Shown here piece by piece: positions 48,253-58,679 of a DNA stretch of 64,000 bases. The stretch's first letter is position 1; the number at the start of each line of letters is the position of its first letter. Made by a program: the position numbers and the translations under genes. Origin of the DNA: Histoplasma ohiense (Eukaryota > Ascomycota > Eurotiomycetes > Onygenales > Ajellomycetaceae); the NCBI GenBank assembly GCA_017607445.1, contig JAEVHH010000001.1:2046001-2110000 (forward strand), given 5' to 3'. Under the pieces are notes generated by a model, which was not told the DNA's origin, ran no database searches, and saw nothing but the letters and a program-made list of their open reading frames with translations.

Positions 48253-49722
48253 AGACACAAACCTTGTCCATGTCTTCCCCTTTTTCTCTTTCTTCGAGTG
48301 ACTAACAGGTTTGTGTGCCAGATTCCCACAATATGATGCCATATATCCTATTGGATAACCACTGCACGCCTGAAGGCAACGGCGAACCCCCGAAAGAGTG
48401 CACGGTGCGTGTTTATCCCGCCACACATTGAGGACTCCTCCTATTAATAGCTTCCGGTTCGCACAGAACTTTTCACGCCCAGAGGAGAGAATCAAGCCGC
48501 ATGGATGGTTCGTATTCATACCCCAGCCCACGGAGCATAGTTACAAAATTGGCAATTGAAAAGGAAAGTTTTTGAACAGATAATGTATGATACTTTGCAT
48601 GGTTGATGGAGTGATTATTATTGCATTGTCTTATCGTATTTCCAATATATAGGGACTAACTTTCGTTCTCGATTTCATCATCGTATCAACCTTGCCAAAA
48701 AATTTTCTTTCCGACTAACTTGCTTGGACCAACAGCTCCCCCCACGCCGCCACACGACGCCACACGCTCCAACATGTCAAGGACATCCTCACGGTTGCTA
48801 GCATGATCGACGGCTTAGTGCGGGGGTTTGTGTCTGTTCAAAATCGGGTCCGCTGGTGGCACACTCTTTCCTCGAAGCACCAAAATTTTCTACTTTCCCA
48901 AAAACATACAGAGATCATTTTATTTAGTTATTTATTTATTTTATGTTTTAAATTTATTTCGTTGTGTGCTTTATCAACACACCGAAAATCCTTTGGGGCT
49001 TTTTATTAGAAGATTCTTTTTCCTTGCTCAGTTAACGCTATTTCTCTTTCTTTGCTGTGTATTTAATTGGTTCCTGCCAGGTGGTTAATTTTAGACATCT
49101 TGGTCACTGACATCAGGATGACAATGTCCGGATGCGAGCTTGTATGCTCAAATGGAATACGCAAATGAAATGAGATTCGCCCACTGCCACAACTGCTAAG
49201 CCTGGATGGATGACTATAATAAGTAGAACCCCAGGTACAAAAATTATGGGACATGATCCGGATTGGACCATTCGAATCCGTGACGGCAATCAATCCAGGC
49301 CATTGCGGCTTCAAACTTAAATCGCTTGTAATCTGGAAGGTCAAAGCTGACGTTGGCTAGAGCTTCTAAATGATCCGCCCATGGGTCGATATATAACTGG
49401 ATCTTAGCTTGCCCCCTACGTAGTTTTCAAGTTTCAAAGTTGGCAGTTTGGAGTCTTTGACGCACTCGAGATCAGGTTAAGCTCCCCCGTTGTTCAGGTC
49501 CGCCATTGGCTAAATTCTTTCCCCTGACTGGCAATGTGTGACAGAACGTCCCAGGACGTTGCCGCGTTGTCGCGTTAGCTTGAATTCCTCTGGTTCTACG
49601 GAGTACAGTTTGTAGAGTATATGCGGGCTATTTTAGCCCTGGTTTCTTAGTGGAACCGCATTCCAACGCGCCAAGCCTGAACTGGTGGCCTGAGTCATAG
49701 CTTAATTGGCCCTGACATTTTG

Positions 49723-49750
49723 TGCCCAGTTGAGGCTGCCCAGTTGAGGA
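49723..49750. repeat. 14-bp tandem duplication
   Basis: Unit TGCCCAGTTGAGGC occurs twice in direct succession, the second copy differing at its last base. Confidence 0.85.
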
Positions 49751-50586
49751 ACAACGATGACCAGCGGGGATGACGGTCACCAGGTCTAAGATTTCTCGTA
49801 TTCCAAGTTTGAGAGTGGTTGCTGACACGCACTCTGGTGGCCCGCGGAGACTAGGATCGCTGTAGAAGTTATAGGCGATGGAGTGCCCTCGGCGAGCTTC
49901 GAGAGAACCTGGCTGCTCTGCCATCAATATCCCTATCCATGCAGAATTCAAAGAGGAGTCCAGAGGCCTGAGGAGGTTTGGGGTTGGGATACCGGGGACC
50001 ATTGATCCTCACCCACCCCAGGGAAACAAGCAGGAAGCAAAGAAAACCTTTTTTGGCTCTGATTCCTGAAACGGGGGTCTCGAACAGCTTAGCGGATACC
50101 GAACAACAGCCGCCATGGTGGTTGCCACCTTGGTGCTCCTTAATTGACGATCCCGTGATTTAAACTTCCCGGTTCCATAAAACAAAACAGGACGTTCTGC
50201 CTTTGCTTTTATTCCCTTGCAAAGCTTCTTCGTTCCGCGCCGCCGTTGTCGTCTCCAACAGCCATCGCGATAGCGAATTGATGCTCAGGAGTATCGGAGT
50301 GAGCCCAAGTGTTCGTTGCAGAATGTCAGTACTGGCAAGCCCCAAACGTCAAATGGGAATGAAAAGGAAGCTCTAAAGACTTTCATCAGCAGAAAGGCGA
50401 AGACACAACAGAAGTGAGGTTAAATTGAGGAGACAGCAGTCGGTCATCCTGCTGTCTTGTCTGGCTGCTCCTTACCCGGCCTCCTTTGGCCCTTCACCGT
50501 CGGTTTCGCCTGCGCCGTCATTCCTACCTATTCCATATCCTTTCGAAGGCAGTCACTGCCCGCAAATACAGATCCGAGCCGTGACT

Positions 50587-52230
50587 ATGCCTGGAAGACT
50601 TATCCCCAATTTCGTGTGGGCGTCCGCCGGCCTCTCACCACACGCTTTCTCCTCCCTACTTCATGAGCACAACGATCGAGATACCATTGGGTCCGCCCTT
50701 TCGTCCTATTCCCGAAGTAGCACAGCCTCCCTAAACAACCATTCTAGACCACAATCCCCCGTGCCAGACGCTTCTGAGCGACGCCTTTCTTTCTCAATGG
50801 ATCATTTGATCCATCCTAACCGCAACCGAGAACATAAAGAGAAGCGGCGTAGCTTAATCCATTTGCGCCCCTTAGATAAATCATCAGGTAGCCACCTGCC
50901 CGCTACCAGCTTGGATATCACCATCGAATCCCCGCCATTGGTTCTATATGGTCCCCCCAGTCGCTCTACCGGCGCATTGATGTCAGGCCGTATCCTCCTC
51001 TCGGTATCGGATGGAACAGGCCAAGCCACGCTCAAAGCATTACGAATGTGCTTGACCCGCAAAGTCTCTACAAAAAAACCCATATCGAGGGATTGCCCGG
51101 CTTGCAAAGCTCAAATCGATGAACTAACCAGCTGGGAATTCCTGAGAGAGCCTGCCCACCTTAAAAGCGGAATTCATGATTATCCGTTTAGCTACTTGTT
51201 TGCTGGCAACTTGCAACCAACGGTCCAAGGATCTCTGGGCTCGGTGGCTTATAACCTGTCCGCGTTAGCCGTGACTGCAACGGGACAGGAACTCCGTCTC
51301 AACAAGCCCATCAAAATCAAACGAGCAATTATGCCTGGACCCGACAGATCTTCGATGCGCATTTTCCCCCCCACCAACCTTATAGGACAGGCTATAATGC
51401 CATCAGTAATTTACCCAATTGGAAACTTTCCCATCCAGTTCACCCTTCGTGGCGTTGTGGAAAAAAAGGATGAGGGCCACATTAGATGGCGCTTAAGGAA
51501 GACAATGTGGCGGATCGAAGAGCATCAGTGCATCATATCCCATGGTTGTCCCAAACACTCCCACAAAGTGGCCGAGGGCAAGGGCATTTTGCACCAAACG
51601 ACACGTATAATCGGCCACGGTGAAGAGCGATCCGGGTGGAAGAGTGATTTTGAGACTACTGGCGGGGAGATACACATGGAGTTCGAAGCCAACATAAGAC
51701 CAGGGGCAGACCCGCTGTGTAACGTCTCCCCAACCTCTGATGGAGGTTTGGAGGTCAAACATGATATTGTCATAGAACAAATCGTCTCGGAAGAATTTTG
51801 CCCAGATAGCCACTCTAGGCTGCCAGCACCAACGGGGGCAGCGCGAGTTCTGCGTATGGTGTTCTCGCTTCATGTCACGGAACGCGGTGGCCTGGGAATC
51901 AGTTGGGATGAGGAGATGCCACCGGTGTATGATGATGTGCCTGCCAGCCCCCCCGGGTATGTCATGCCAGACAGAGTCGCCTGTACCGTGGAAGATTACA
52001 CAGGCTCACCTCTTCCGTTACCGGATTATGAGGAGCTAGAGCAATTGAATGTTTTTGACGACTCCGTCTACTATCGAGGGAATCCTGGTAACGCCTCCTC
52101 CCAGCAAGCCTCGCAGCCGGAACGGGTACAACGTCTTACGGCAGAAGATCTGGAAACAGACCAGCAAGCGATGAACGAGCCTAGCCAAGACGAGTCAGTC
52201 CCTGATATTGCTGAGGGCCTGCTTCGGTAA
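50587..52230 (+). CDS. Alpha-arrestin of the Ldb19/Art1 family
   Basis: Adaptor that brings a HECT ubiquitin ligase of the Rsp5/NEDD4 type to plasma-membrane transporters for endocytosis. Single exon, 547 aa. The open frame extends upstream to 50425 but only with TTG; MPGRLIPNFVWASAGLSPH at 50587 is the first ATG and matches the family's usual opening. Arrestin N-terminal block: ITIESPPLVLYGPPSRSTGALMSG, then DYPFSYLFAGNLQPT. The Ldb19-type middle includes IKRAIMPGPDRSSMRIFPPTNL, RWRLRKTMWRIEEHQ and SGWKSDFETTGGEIHMEF. The C-terminal part has EFCPDSHSRLPAPTGAARVLRM followed by the ligase-binding PY motifs PPVY (about residue 445) and PPGY (about 455). Ser-rich N-terminal region (about 30-90) offers phosphorylation sites. 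Confidence 0.88.
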   Translation: MPGRLIPNFVWASAGLSPHAFSSLLHEHNDRDTIGSALSSYSRSSTASLNNHSRPQSPVPDASERRLSFSMDHLIHPNRNREHKEKRRSLIHLRPLDKSSGSHLPATSLDITIESPPLVLYGPPSRSTGALMSGRILLSVSDGTGQATLKALRMCLTRKVSTKKPISRDCPACKAQIDELTSWEFLREPAHLKSGIHDYPFSYLFAGNLQPTVQGSLGSVAYNLSALAVTATGQELRLNKPIKIKRAIMPGPDRSSMRIFPPTNLIGQAIMPSVIYPIGNFPIQFTLRGVVEKKDEGHIRWRLRKTMWRIEEHQCIISHGCPKHSHKVAEGKGILHQTTRIIGHGEERSGWKSDFETTGGEIHMEFEANIRPGADPLCNVSPTSDGGLEVKHDIVIEQIVSEEFCPDSHSRLPAPTGAARVLRMVFSLHVTERGGLGISWDEEMPPVYDDVPASPPGYVMPDRVACTVEDYTGSPLPLPDYEELEQLNVFDDSVYYRGNPGNASSQQASQPERVQRLTAEDLETDQQAMNEPSQDESVPDIAEGLLR

Positions 52231-54383
52231 CAACGATAATTCTGTCTTCACGTTCCGTTGTTTCTTCTGGGTTGTTCCTTTTGCCCTTCGCCTTACTGAT
52301 TCCACCCACTCTTTGCAACCATTTGCCCCTTCCCTCGAGCGACCAATGTGTTTACCATCACCTGCGAATAAAGGTATTCCCGTTCATAAATATATTCAGA
52401 ACCCACGAGAAAACGAGTCAACGATTTCAGACCTAGTTTTATTCAACTGCTACTCCATGATATGTTCTACCTTTGCCCCTAATTTTCCTGCCTTCTTATT
52501 GTTTTTCTTGCTATGTTTCATTTCCATTTTGCCCTGAAAACAAAGCTTAGATCAGCATCGGCGTTCGGGTCGATATTGTGGATACGGGGACCCTTACGTC
52601 GTCTTATTAATTATGAATACATGACTCGAATAAGACTTGAGAAACTTATTTCTTTCTCTACAGATATCGAATTAATATTTATTTCACGTAACGTTTTATT
52701 TTTATTTTTGTTTTTATTTTCATTCGAATAGCATTACCTGTTCCTTTCTCACCTCCCCTTCGTCATGCTTCGTACCACCCTCCTCTCTGCCACCTCTTCC
52801 CTTTTTTATTTACCTTCGCTTGATGTATACGCCAGGAATAGCATAACTCTTTTTCTTTTATTATATCCATCTGGAGTGTATGGTCTTCCCATCGATACTT
52901 ATTACATTTCACCTTCCTGCCTTGTTCTGAATTCTTCCCCTCTTTTTTCTCTTAATCTATGATCCATTATGTGAAGAACTCGCCCCTTAAAGAATAGGAG
53001 GGAAGAAGGAAAACGAAGCAACTATTTGGGCTCGGAAACCATGTTTGCAGCTGATTTCCTCCCTCGAAGGATGAAAGTAGGTCAGAAATCAAGTAACTCA
53101 TGTTTTATTGACACAAAGGGAAAAAAGTGTGAAAAAAACCGAAAATGAGAACCCAAAATAAAAATAATAAAAAAAAAAACCATGACTTTATTTTCTATTT
53201 TACTATGTCTTTATTTCTTTCTTCTTTTTCTCCTTTTTTCTTTTCATTGGTTGTCCGTTTTTGTATCCAATTGAAGTGGTAGTGCAGACTGAATTCCTCT
53301 CTTCTCTATCTATAGTTGTGAAATAGTTAATCAAAAGAGGGTTAAACAGCTAAATGATAATAATGACTCTCATAATCTCATATAGTTCCTCGAACAACCA
53401 CATCATCCCTTTTCAGTAAGATATGTAGAAATCAATGAAGCAAAAGTCTAAAAGAAGGAATAAGGTATCTTGCCCTTGATCAACCTTTAGACACACACTA
53501 ACCGAGGCTGTCGATGTTTGTTAGATCACGATCCTGTACTTCTGACTGTCTATATAATGTCAAAGGATGTGATGCTCTGAATCAAACCTTCACAGCTGGC
53601 ATGATCCTCTAGGCCACTAATCAAAGATTTTAAGTTCCATTTGCAACATGGGTGCATCTCTTCGCTATTTTATGAGTAGACTGCGCCATGTGCATGGCAA
53701 ATTTGGCAATCCTAGAGAAGTGCGTATTTTAAAAAGAAAAAAATAGAATTAACCCAAACTAACACACAGTTCGTGCATCAATCACTGGTGTGCCACAAGT
53801 CCGATCGACTGTGCCAATCCATGTATATCAACTGACTTCGCTACGTGCTGATAATGGGCCAAATAATGATATTGACACATATGGCGACAACACACCTAAT
53901 GGCCACCGGGAAAAGTGGCTTATATTCTTTGTCGGGCTTTATAGCATCAATGTACTGTTACAATTATATTCCTCAAATTAGAAAAGCGATTATTGAATTA
54001 CGTTTTCATACGGAGATCACGATCCGTCGATTCCACCAAGTCGCCGGAGATATCAGCTTTTCCGCATTTTGAGCTCGACTTCCCTTTTCCTTTTTCTTCA
54101 TTTTCCTCCGGAGCTACAGGCACAAGAGGCAATCTGTACCTGCGCCCATGCATAACTTCCCATATCGTGTGATATTATTGTTCTAAAATCAGAAGTGCCA
54201 TGCAGAAATTCAGCTTTCCACTTCCGATAGATGGTTTTCGCTCTCGCAGAGCGCAATAAAAGGAGAACAACAGAAGTTACTTATAGCCCCGGCTGAGCAG
54301 GAATGATATAACGTCGATCGAAAAAAAAAAAAAAAAAAAACCGTATTCTACGCGACCTCGCTATTCGTTCCGAAAGGGGCCCC
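52231..54383. other. Long convergent intergenic region, AT-rich
   Basis: 2153 bp between converging genes. T- and A-rich throughout, with purine/pyrimidine tracts at 52690-52735 and 53140-53260 and a run of 20 A at 54321-54340. Short frames (for example 52513-52731) are low-complexity hydrophobic readings of T-rich DNA. No gene recognised; long 3' UTRs are likely. Confidence 0.5.
54321..54340. repeat. Poly-A tract (20)
   Basis: Twenty consecutive A, 44 bp beyond the stop codon of the DUF7719-like gene (which lies on the other strand). Confidence 0.9.
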
Positions 54384-55268
54384 TCAGATGATCCCATATC
54401 CTTTATATAGAACAGCCCAGCAGATTGGGGTCAGAACTCCGAAAATAGCAGGCACCAAGGAAAGCTCCAGTACCGCCCAAACCCATAGTGTGCCGACAGA
54501 AGGCGTCTTTTTCATAACAGCGTAATAGGACGCTTCGTTCGTCATAGCTATTAACCGTCCACCGAAAAATAAGGCCATGGGAAAGAATACCATGGATTTT
54601 ACTGAAGGGGGGAAGAGATAGCTGAGGACCCTTCCGAACAAAGTGTTGCTCCCGCCCGTAGATTCCTGCCGTTTTTTCGTATTCTTGTTCTTGTTCTCTC
54701 CATCCCGCTGCCTGTATCCTTTGCTTCTGAAACCGAATCTGTCAAAAGAAATAATGTGGCCATGGGCAAGATGAATGACGAAAGTGAGAACAGGGAACGA
54801 TATAAAGGCCGTGTTCTGGATGAGTTTTCGGAGGGGGATGTCTTGGGCATATTGGTGCGCGGCGAGAAATGACAATGTAAGGTGGAGAACGGAGAGAGGC
54901 AGAGAGAGGAGTATCGTGTCAGGGAGCGGGGGGATTGGTTCATCAACATCGGCCTCGTCCGTAGAAGGGTTGCTGGGTACACTATTCGTGGGCGACTTGG
55001 AAGGATTGGTTCGTATTATTTTTCCTTCAGGCGAGATAGTAACGAATTCTGTATCTGGCTGTGGTTCGAGGCTACTTTTTGGCCTGGATCGCGCTAGCTC
55101 CGCTTCTCTTTCAGCTGCAAGTTCGTAAAGAGTTTTTGTCTTTGGTTTTTCGGAAGGGTTATTTGCCGGAGGGCGGCCAAGGGGGATTGATGCAGGGTCG
55201 AAATCATCGTCGCCGGCTGCGAATGCAGCCTGTGCTGCTCGACGTTCTTTCCGGTTTCGAGGAGGCAT
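54384..55268 (-). CDS. DUF7719-like multi-pass membrane protein
   Basis: Single exon, 294 aa. The N-terminus is basic (MPPRNRKERRAAQAAFAAGDDDFDP) and followed by a charged, Pro/Ser-rich cytosolic region to about residue 115. Then three to four membrane segments: LLSLPLSVLHLTLSFLAAHQ (about 120-140), a second near AFISFPVLTFVIHLAHG (about 155-172), and after a Lys/Asn-rich loop SMVFFPMALFFGGRLIAM and LWVWAVLELSLVPAIFGVL near the C-terminus. This matches an uncharacterised fungal family of membrane proteins (DUF7719, by recollection); no function is known to me. Intact, with a normal start. Confidence 0.75.
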   Translation of the reverse strand: MPPRNRKERRAAQAAFAAGDDDFDPASIPLGRPPANNPSEKPKTKTLYELAAEREAELARSRPKSSLEPQPDTEFVTISPEGKIIRTNPSKSPTNSVPSNPSTDEADVDEPIPPLPDTILLSLPLSVLHLTLSFLAAHQYAQDIPLRKLIQNTAFISFPVLTFVIHLAHGHIISFDRFGFRSKGYRQRDGENKNKNTKKRQESTGGSNTLFGRVLSYLFPPSVKSMVFFPMALFFGGRLIAMTNEASYYAVMKKTPSVGTLWVWAVLELSLVPAIFGVLTPICWAVLYKGYGII

Positions 55269-56333
55269 ATGATGTTGTTATATTGTTGCCAGAGCAAACC
55301 GCGGGCTCAGAGTAAGCTAACGGGGGGTGCATTCGTCGGTTCAAATGAGGGAGGAAGGGCCCGGCACAAGATTGAATGCCCGGGTTGCGATATTTTAAGG
55401 TTGTAAACTTTAATTAAGCTTATCTAAATCAAGTAAGGCGCCGCGAGCCCTCTTCGAACAATGGCAGGGTGTTGATCATCTTTGCCCATGCATATTATTG
55501 GTTAATTAACCTTCATTAACCCAAATGCCCATCAATTGGCTGCTGCTTTCGGTGACCTCGAAGTCAAAGAATGACTGAGCGAAACGCTTCTAATCTTAGT
55601 TGTTATAAGTTACGTCGACGAGAAGGCGGCTCACCCCATCAATAGCATAATGAGCAACCGTTCCATTTCAGGCCTCTCATCGGCGTTATGAACTATCTGT
55701 TTTCAGATGGGGCATACTGAGAATTCCTTGAAATAGACCAAAACATTTTCAGTGGTTGCACTTACGGCAAGGCAAGCCCATACATGTCCCCAAAGCAGAG
55801 CGCGTCACGCAGCAGGTAGGAGGGAACGCTTCAACAGACATGGAGGCGGGACGTCTCATCTTTTATGAGATGTGGGAAAGGAAAAGAAAAGCGCCCCATA
55901 ATCTTTTTGAAATCGTGCGTTACTTTGGATTATGGCACCCGATCAGCCTGGCGCCAGAGATTTAAGATGGCTGTCCCTATAATCATCTCCTCGATATGCG
56001 TGCCAGTCGCATCCGGGCAAATATACCAGGATATGCTATTCATGGTTACTTCTGAACTTCGTTACAAGTGGCTATAAATGGCTCTTGTATCCTCTCCTTG
56101 GCCTAACTGGTAATTGGAGGATCAAAAACAATGTCGATATTGTATAGTCTCACTCGTTTTTTGCTCAAGGCAGGTAGGTAGATCCTATATCAATACATGA
56201 TAAGCTATCTACAGACAACTGATATTCTAACTCGAAAGTGCAGATTTATGAAAATATCTATTGAGGTTGTGCTGTGACATCATCCAGCCATCGAAAACTG
56301 TGCCCATTTTTCTAAATCTAGATCGCATTTGAG

Positions 56334-56364
<31 letters not shown>

Positions 56365-56392
56365 GGAGGGGGGGGCTCCGTCACGCATTGAT
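55269..56392. other. Divergent intergenic region
   Basis: 1124 bp between the divergent DUF7719-like and MFS genes. It ends with a run of 29 T (56336-56364) and a G-rich run of eight G (56368-56375), 18 bp before the MFS start codon. No gene recognised. Confidence 0.5.
56336..56375. repeat. T29 / G8 homopolymer block before MFS start
   Basis: Twenty-nine T, then GGA, then eight G, ending 17 bp before the ATG at 56393, so probably within the 5' UTR or core promoter. Confidence 0.9.
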
Positions 56393-58054
56393 ATGCCAAC
56401 CAACGGAGAATTGTATAGTAGACCGTTAAGTGATGGGGCCGTGAATACAGATAATTTGGGAAACACATGCTACGCAAAGAGGAATTCAACCCATGCCATT
56501 GTCCAACCTCAGCAGGATGGTGGGGTGCAAGCATTTGGCGAAGGGGGAGGAGCTTGGGAAGTTGTCCTGCTCCCAATCGCTACCAACCCGATAGATAAGG
56601 ACGATGAGGATCTCGAGGTCCATTGGGATTGCCCGGATGACCCAGCGAATCCGCGAAACTTCCCTCTGATCCTGCGATGGTCTATGGTTATTATCATATC
56701 ACTCTGCTCCTTGTGCACGTAAGCGCCAACCCCCTGATGAGAAACATTACCACAAGGTTCTCGGTCTCTTTGAGTCTAACGAAGCACAGAATTTGCACAT
56801 CTGCATTATACACGATGACGTATGAACAGATCACGGTGGAATTCAACTGTTCCAGGCTCATTGCCACTCTGGGCTTGTCGCTCTTTATCTTGGGTCTTGG
56901 GGTTGGGCCTCTGTTCCTCGCGCCATTGTCCGAAGTAAGTCCCCGTTTTGTTGATCACCTAATTAATGTATGTACTGTACATGTACAGTACATACAACAG
57001 GTGAACAATCTAACAACGCCAATCAGTTCTATGGCCGCCGCCCGCTGTACCTAGTAGCTATGGCACTCTTCGTTCTATGGCTTATCCCGTGCGCTACCGC
57101 GCAAAACATTCAAACAATGCTTATCGCACGCTTCTTCGGTGGATTCTCGAGCAGCGCATTCATGACCGTGGCTGGAGGGTCGATGAGCGACCTTTTCTCG
57201 CACGATGAGTTGCAGCGGCCCATGATGGTTTATACGGCGACTCCATTCCTAGGTCCCATCATTGGACCGGTGGTTGGCGCGTTCATCAACCAATACACCT
57301 CCTGGTAAGTGAATAATAAATAATAATAACTCTCTCATGTCAGCTGTTTAAAACGCGAGGATTTCGAGCTAATTGGGCCATGGCTACCATTAATTAATCA
57401 ATCGCCACGCGAAGGCGATGGTCCTTCTATTTTGCCATAATCTGGAGCAGCGTCCTGCTGATCTTCATGGTCCTTTTCATGTCGGAAACGTACCATCCGG
57501 TTCTCTTGCGGCATAAAGCACAGAGGCTGCGAAAGGAGACCGGCCGTCCTTATTATGCCTGGATCGAAAAGACCGATAAATCAATCGCGACGGAGGTGAT
57601 GTGGTCATTCTCGCGCCCGTTGCAGTTGCTATTACTCGAACCGATGGTGACGTGTCTGTGTGTTTATACATCCATAGCCCTCGGAATCCTCTACCTCTTC
57701 CTTGACGCCTTCTATACCATATTCACCAACAACTATGGTTTTGAGCTCTATCAAGTCGGCCTATCGTTTCTCGGTTTGCTTTTCGGGACAGTAACTTCTG
57801 CCGCGACACATCCATTCTGGAACTGGAATTACCGACGGCTTGTGCGGAAGAGGGAGGCGGGTGGAGGAGAGCCAGGGGCCAGTGAACCGGAGTACAGGTT
57901 ACCCCCGGCAATTGCATCTTCGATTCTGCTTCCGCTGGGCATGTTCTGGTTTGGCTGGACGACGCACGGATCTATCCACTGGATCGTCCCGATTATCGGC
58001 AGCGGCTTCTTTAGTGCAGGGTATGTATGTCATATTAACATCCCGAACGACCGG

Positions 58055-58098
<44 letters not shown>

Positions 58099-58679
58099 GT
58101 TTGAGACCCGCGAAATGACATAACTACATAATCTAGTGTCGTCCTCGCATTCAACGGTGTTCTAACCTTCCTTGTACATGCGTATCCGGTGTATTCGGCA
58201 AGTGCCATGGGTGCGAATTTGATCCTCAGGAGCATCTTCGCCGCCGCATTCCCCATATTTGGCATTCAGTGTAAGTCATCATGCGACATGCGATCATGCG
58301 CGTGTTTAATATAATATGACCCCTTTTCAATCAGGTTCTTTTATATGACCTGGTACCAACGAACCTATCTCCGCGAGAGAAAAAAGGGCTAACTTTCGCA
58401 CGCCGGAAATTTTTTTTTTTTTTTTTAGTGTACGAAAAGCTCGGAGATCAATGGGCAACGTCTCTTCTTGGGTTTGTGACTGTTGCAATGATGCCTTTTC
58501 CGTGAGTGATGGCTGGGAAATCTAATCTAAACCCAACCCAACCCCCCCCGTTTTTGTTCCATGTTGCATCCCCCGTATCGCCCTAATACTAATTTCTCAG
58601 TAGCTACCTGTTCTATAGATACGGGGCACGACTCCGGGCAAAGAGCCGTTGGACAGCAAGAGACCATTTTAAACGATGA
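56393..58679 (+). CDS. MFS multidrug/polyamine-type transporter (DHA1)
   Basis: Proton-coupled exporter of the 12-TM drug:H+ antiporter-1 group, in the plasma membrane. Exons 56393-56718, 56790-56934, 57027-57304, 57415-58020, 58137-58270, 58429-58501, 58601-58679; 546 aa. The join at 56718/56790 gives LCTICTSALYTMTYEQITVEF. Others give PLSEFYGRRPLYLVAMA (the motif-A loop, G-x-x-x-[DR]-[RK] as FYGRRP), NQYTSWRWSFYFAIIWSS (motif after TM6), FFSAGVVLAFNG, and GIQLYEKLGDQWATSLLG. ARFFGGFSSSAFMTVAGG and PFLGPIIGPVVGAFI are the TM4-TM5 blocks with the antiporter motif C (G-P-x-x-G-P-x-x-G). The CDS is intact despite poly-T runs in introns 4 and 5. The substrate is not predictable. Confidence 0.9.
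56967..56996. repeat. 30-bp perfect palindrome inside MFS intron 2
   Basis: Left arm TGTATGTACTGTACA is followed immediately by its exact reverse complement, without a spacer. It lies within the 92-bp intron 56935-57026, between donor and branch point. Confidence 0.95.
58057..58097. repeat. Poly-T tract (41) inside MFS intron 4
   Basis: Forty-one consecutive T in a 116-bp intron (58021-58136), upstream of the probable acceptor ATCTAG. Confidence 0.95.
58410..58426. repeat. Poly-T tract (17) at MFS intron 5 acceptor
   Basis: Seventeen T run directly into the acceptor AG at 58427-58428, forming an extreme polypyrimidine tract. Confidence 0.9.

Larger units (their letters stand above)
46092..50586. 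other. Gene-poor interval of 4.5 kb
   Basis: No domain, transposase, reverse transcriptase or convincing exon chain was found on either strand. Frames of up to 124 codons occur (48250-48531 and 49628-50002, minus) without recognisable families. It includes two small tandem duplications (48226-48252 and 49723-49750), a pyrimidine/G-run at about 47808-47840, and one TACGGAGTA at 49597. The ends should hold the gpi12 promoter and the Ldb19-type promoter. Confidence 0.5.

Noticed and set aside
48250..48531. Cys-rich 93-codon frame on the minus strand
   Set aside because: No family, no signal peptide and no supporting neighbours; could be chance in the gene-poor interval.
50425..50586. Upstream extension of the alpha-arrestin
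   Set aside because: It begins with TTG; the ATG at 50587 matches the family start MPGRL.
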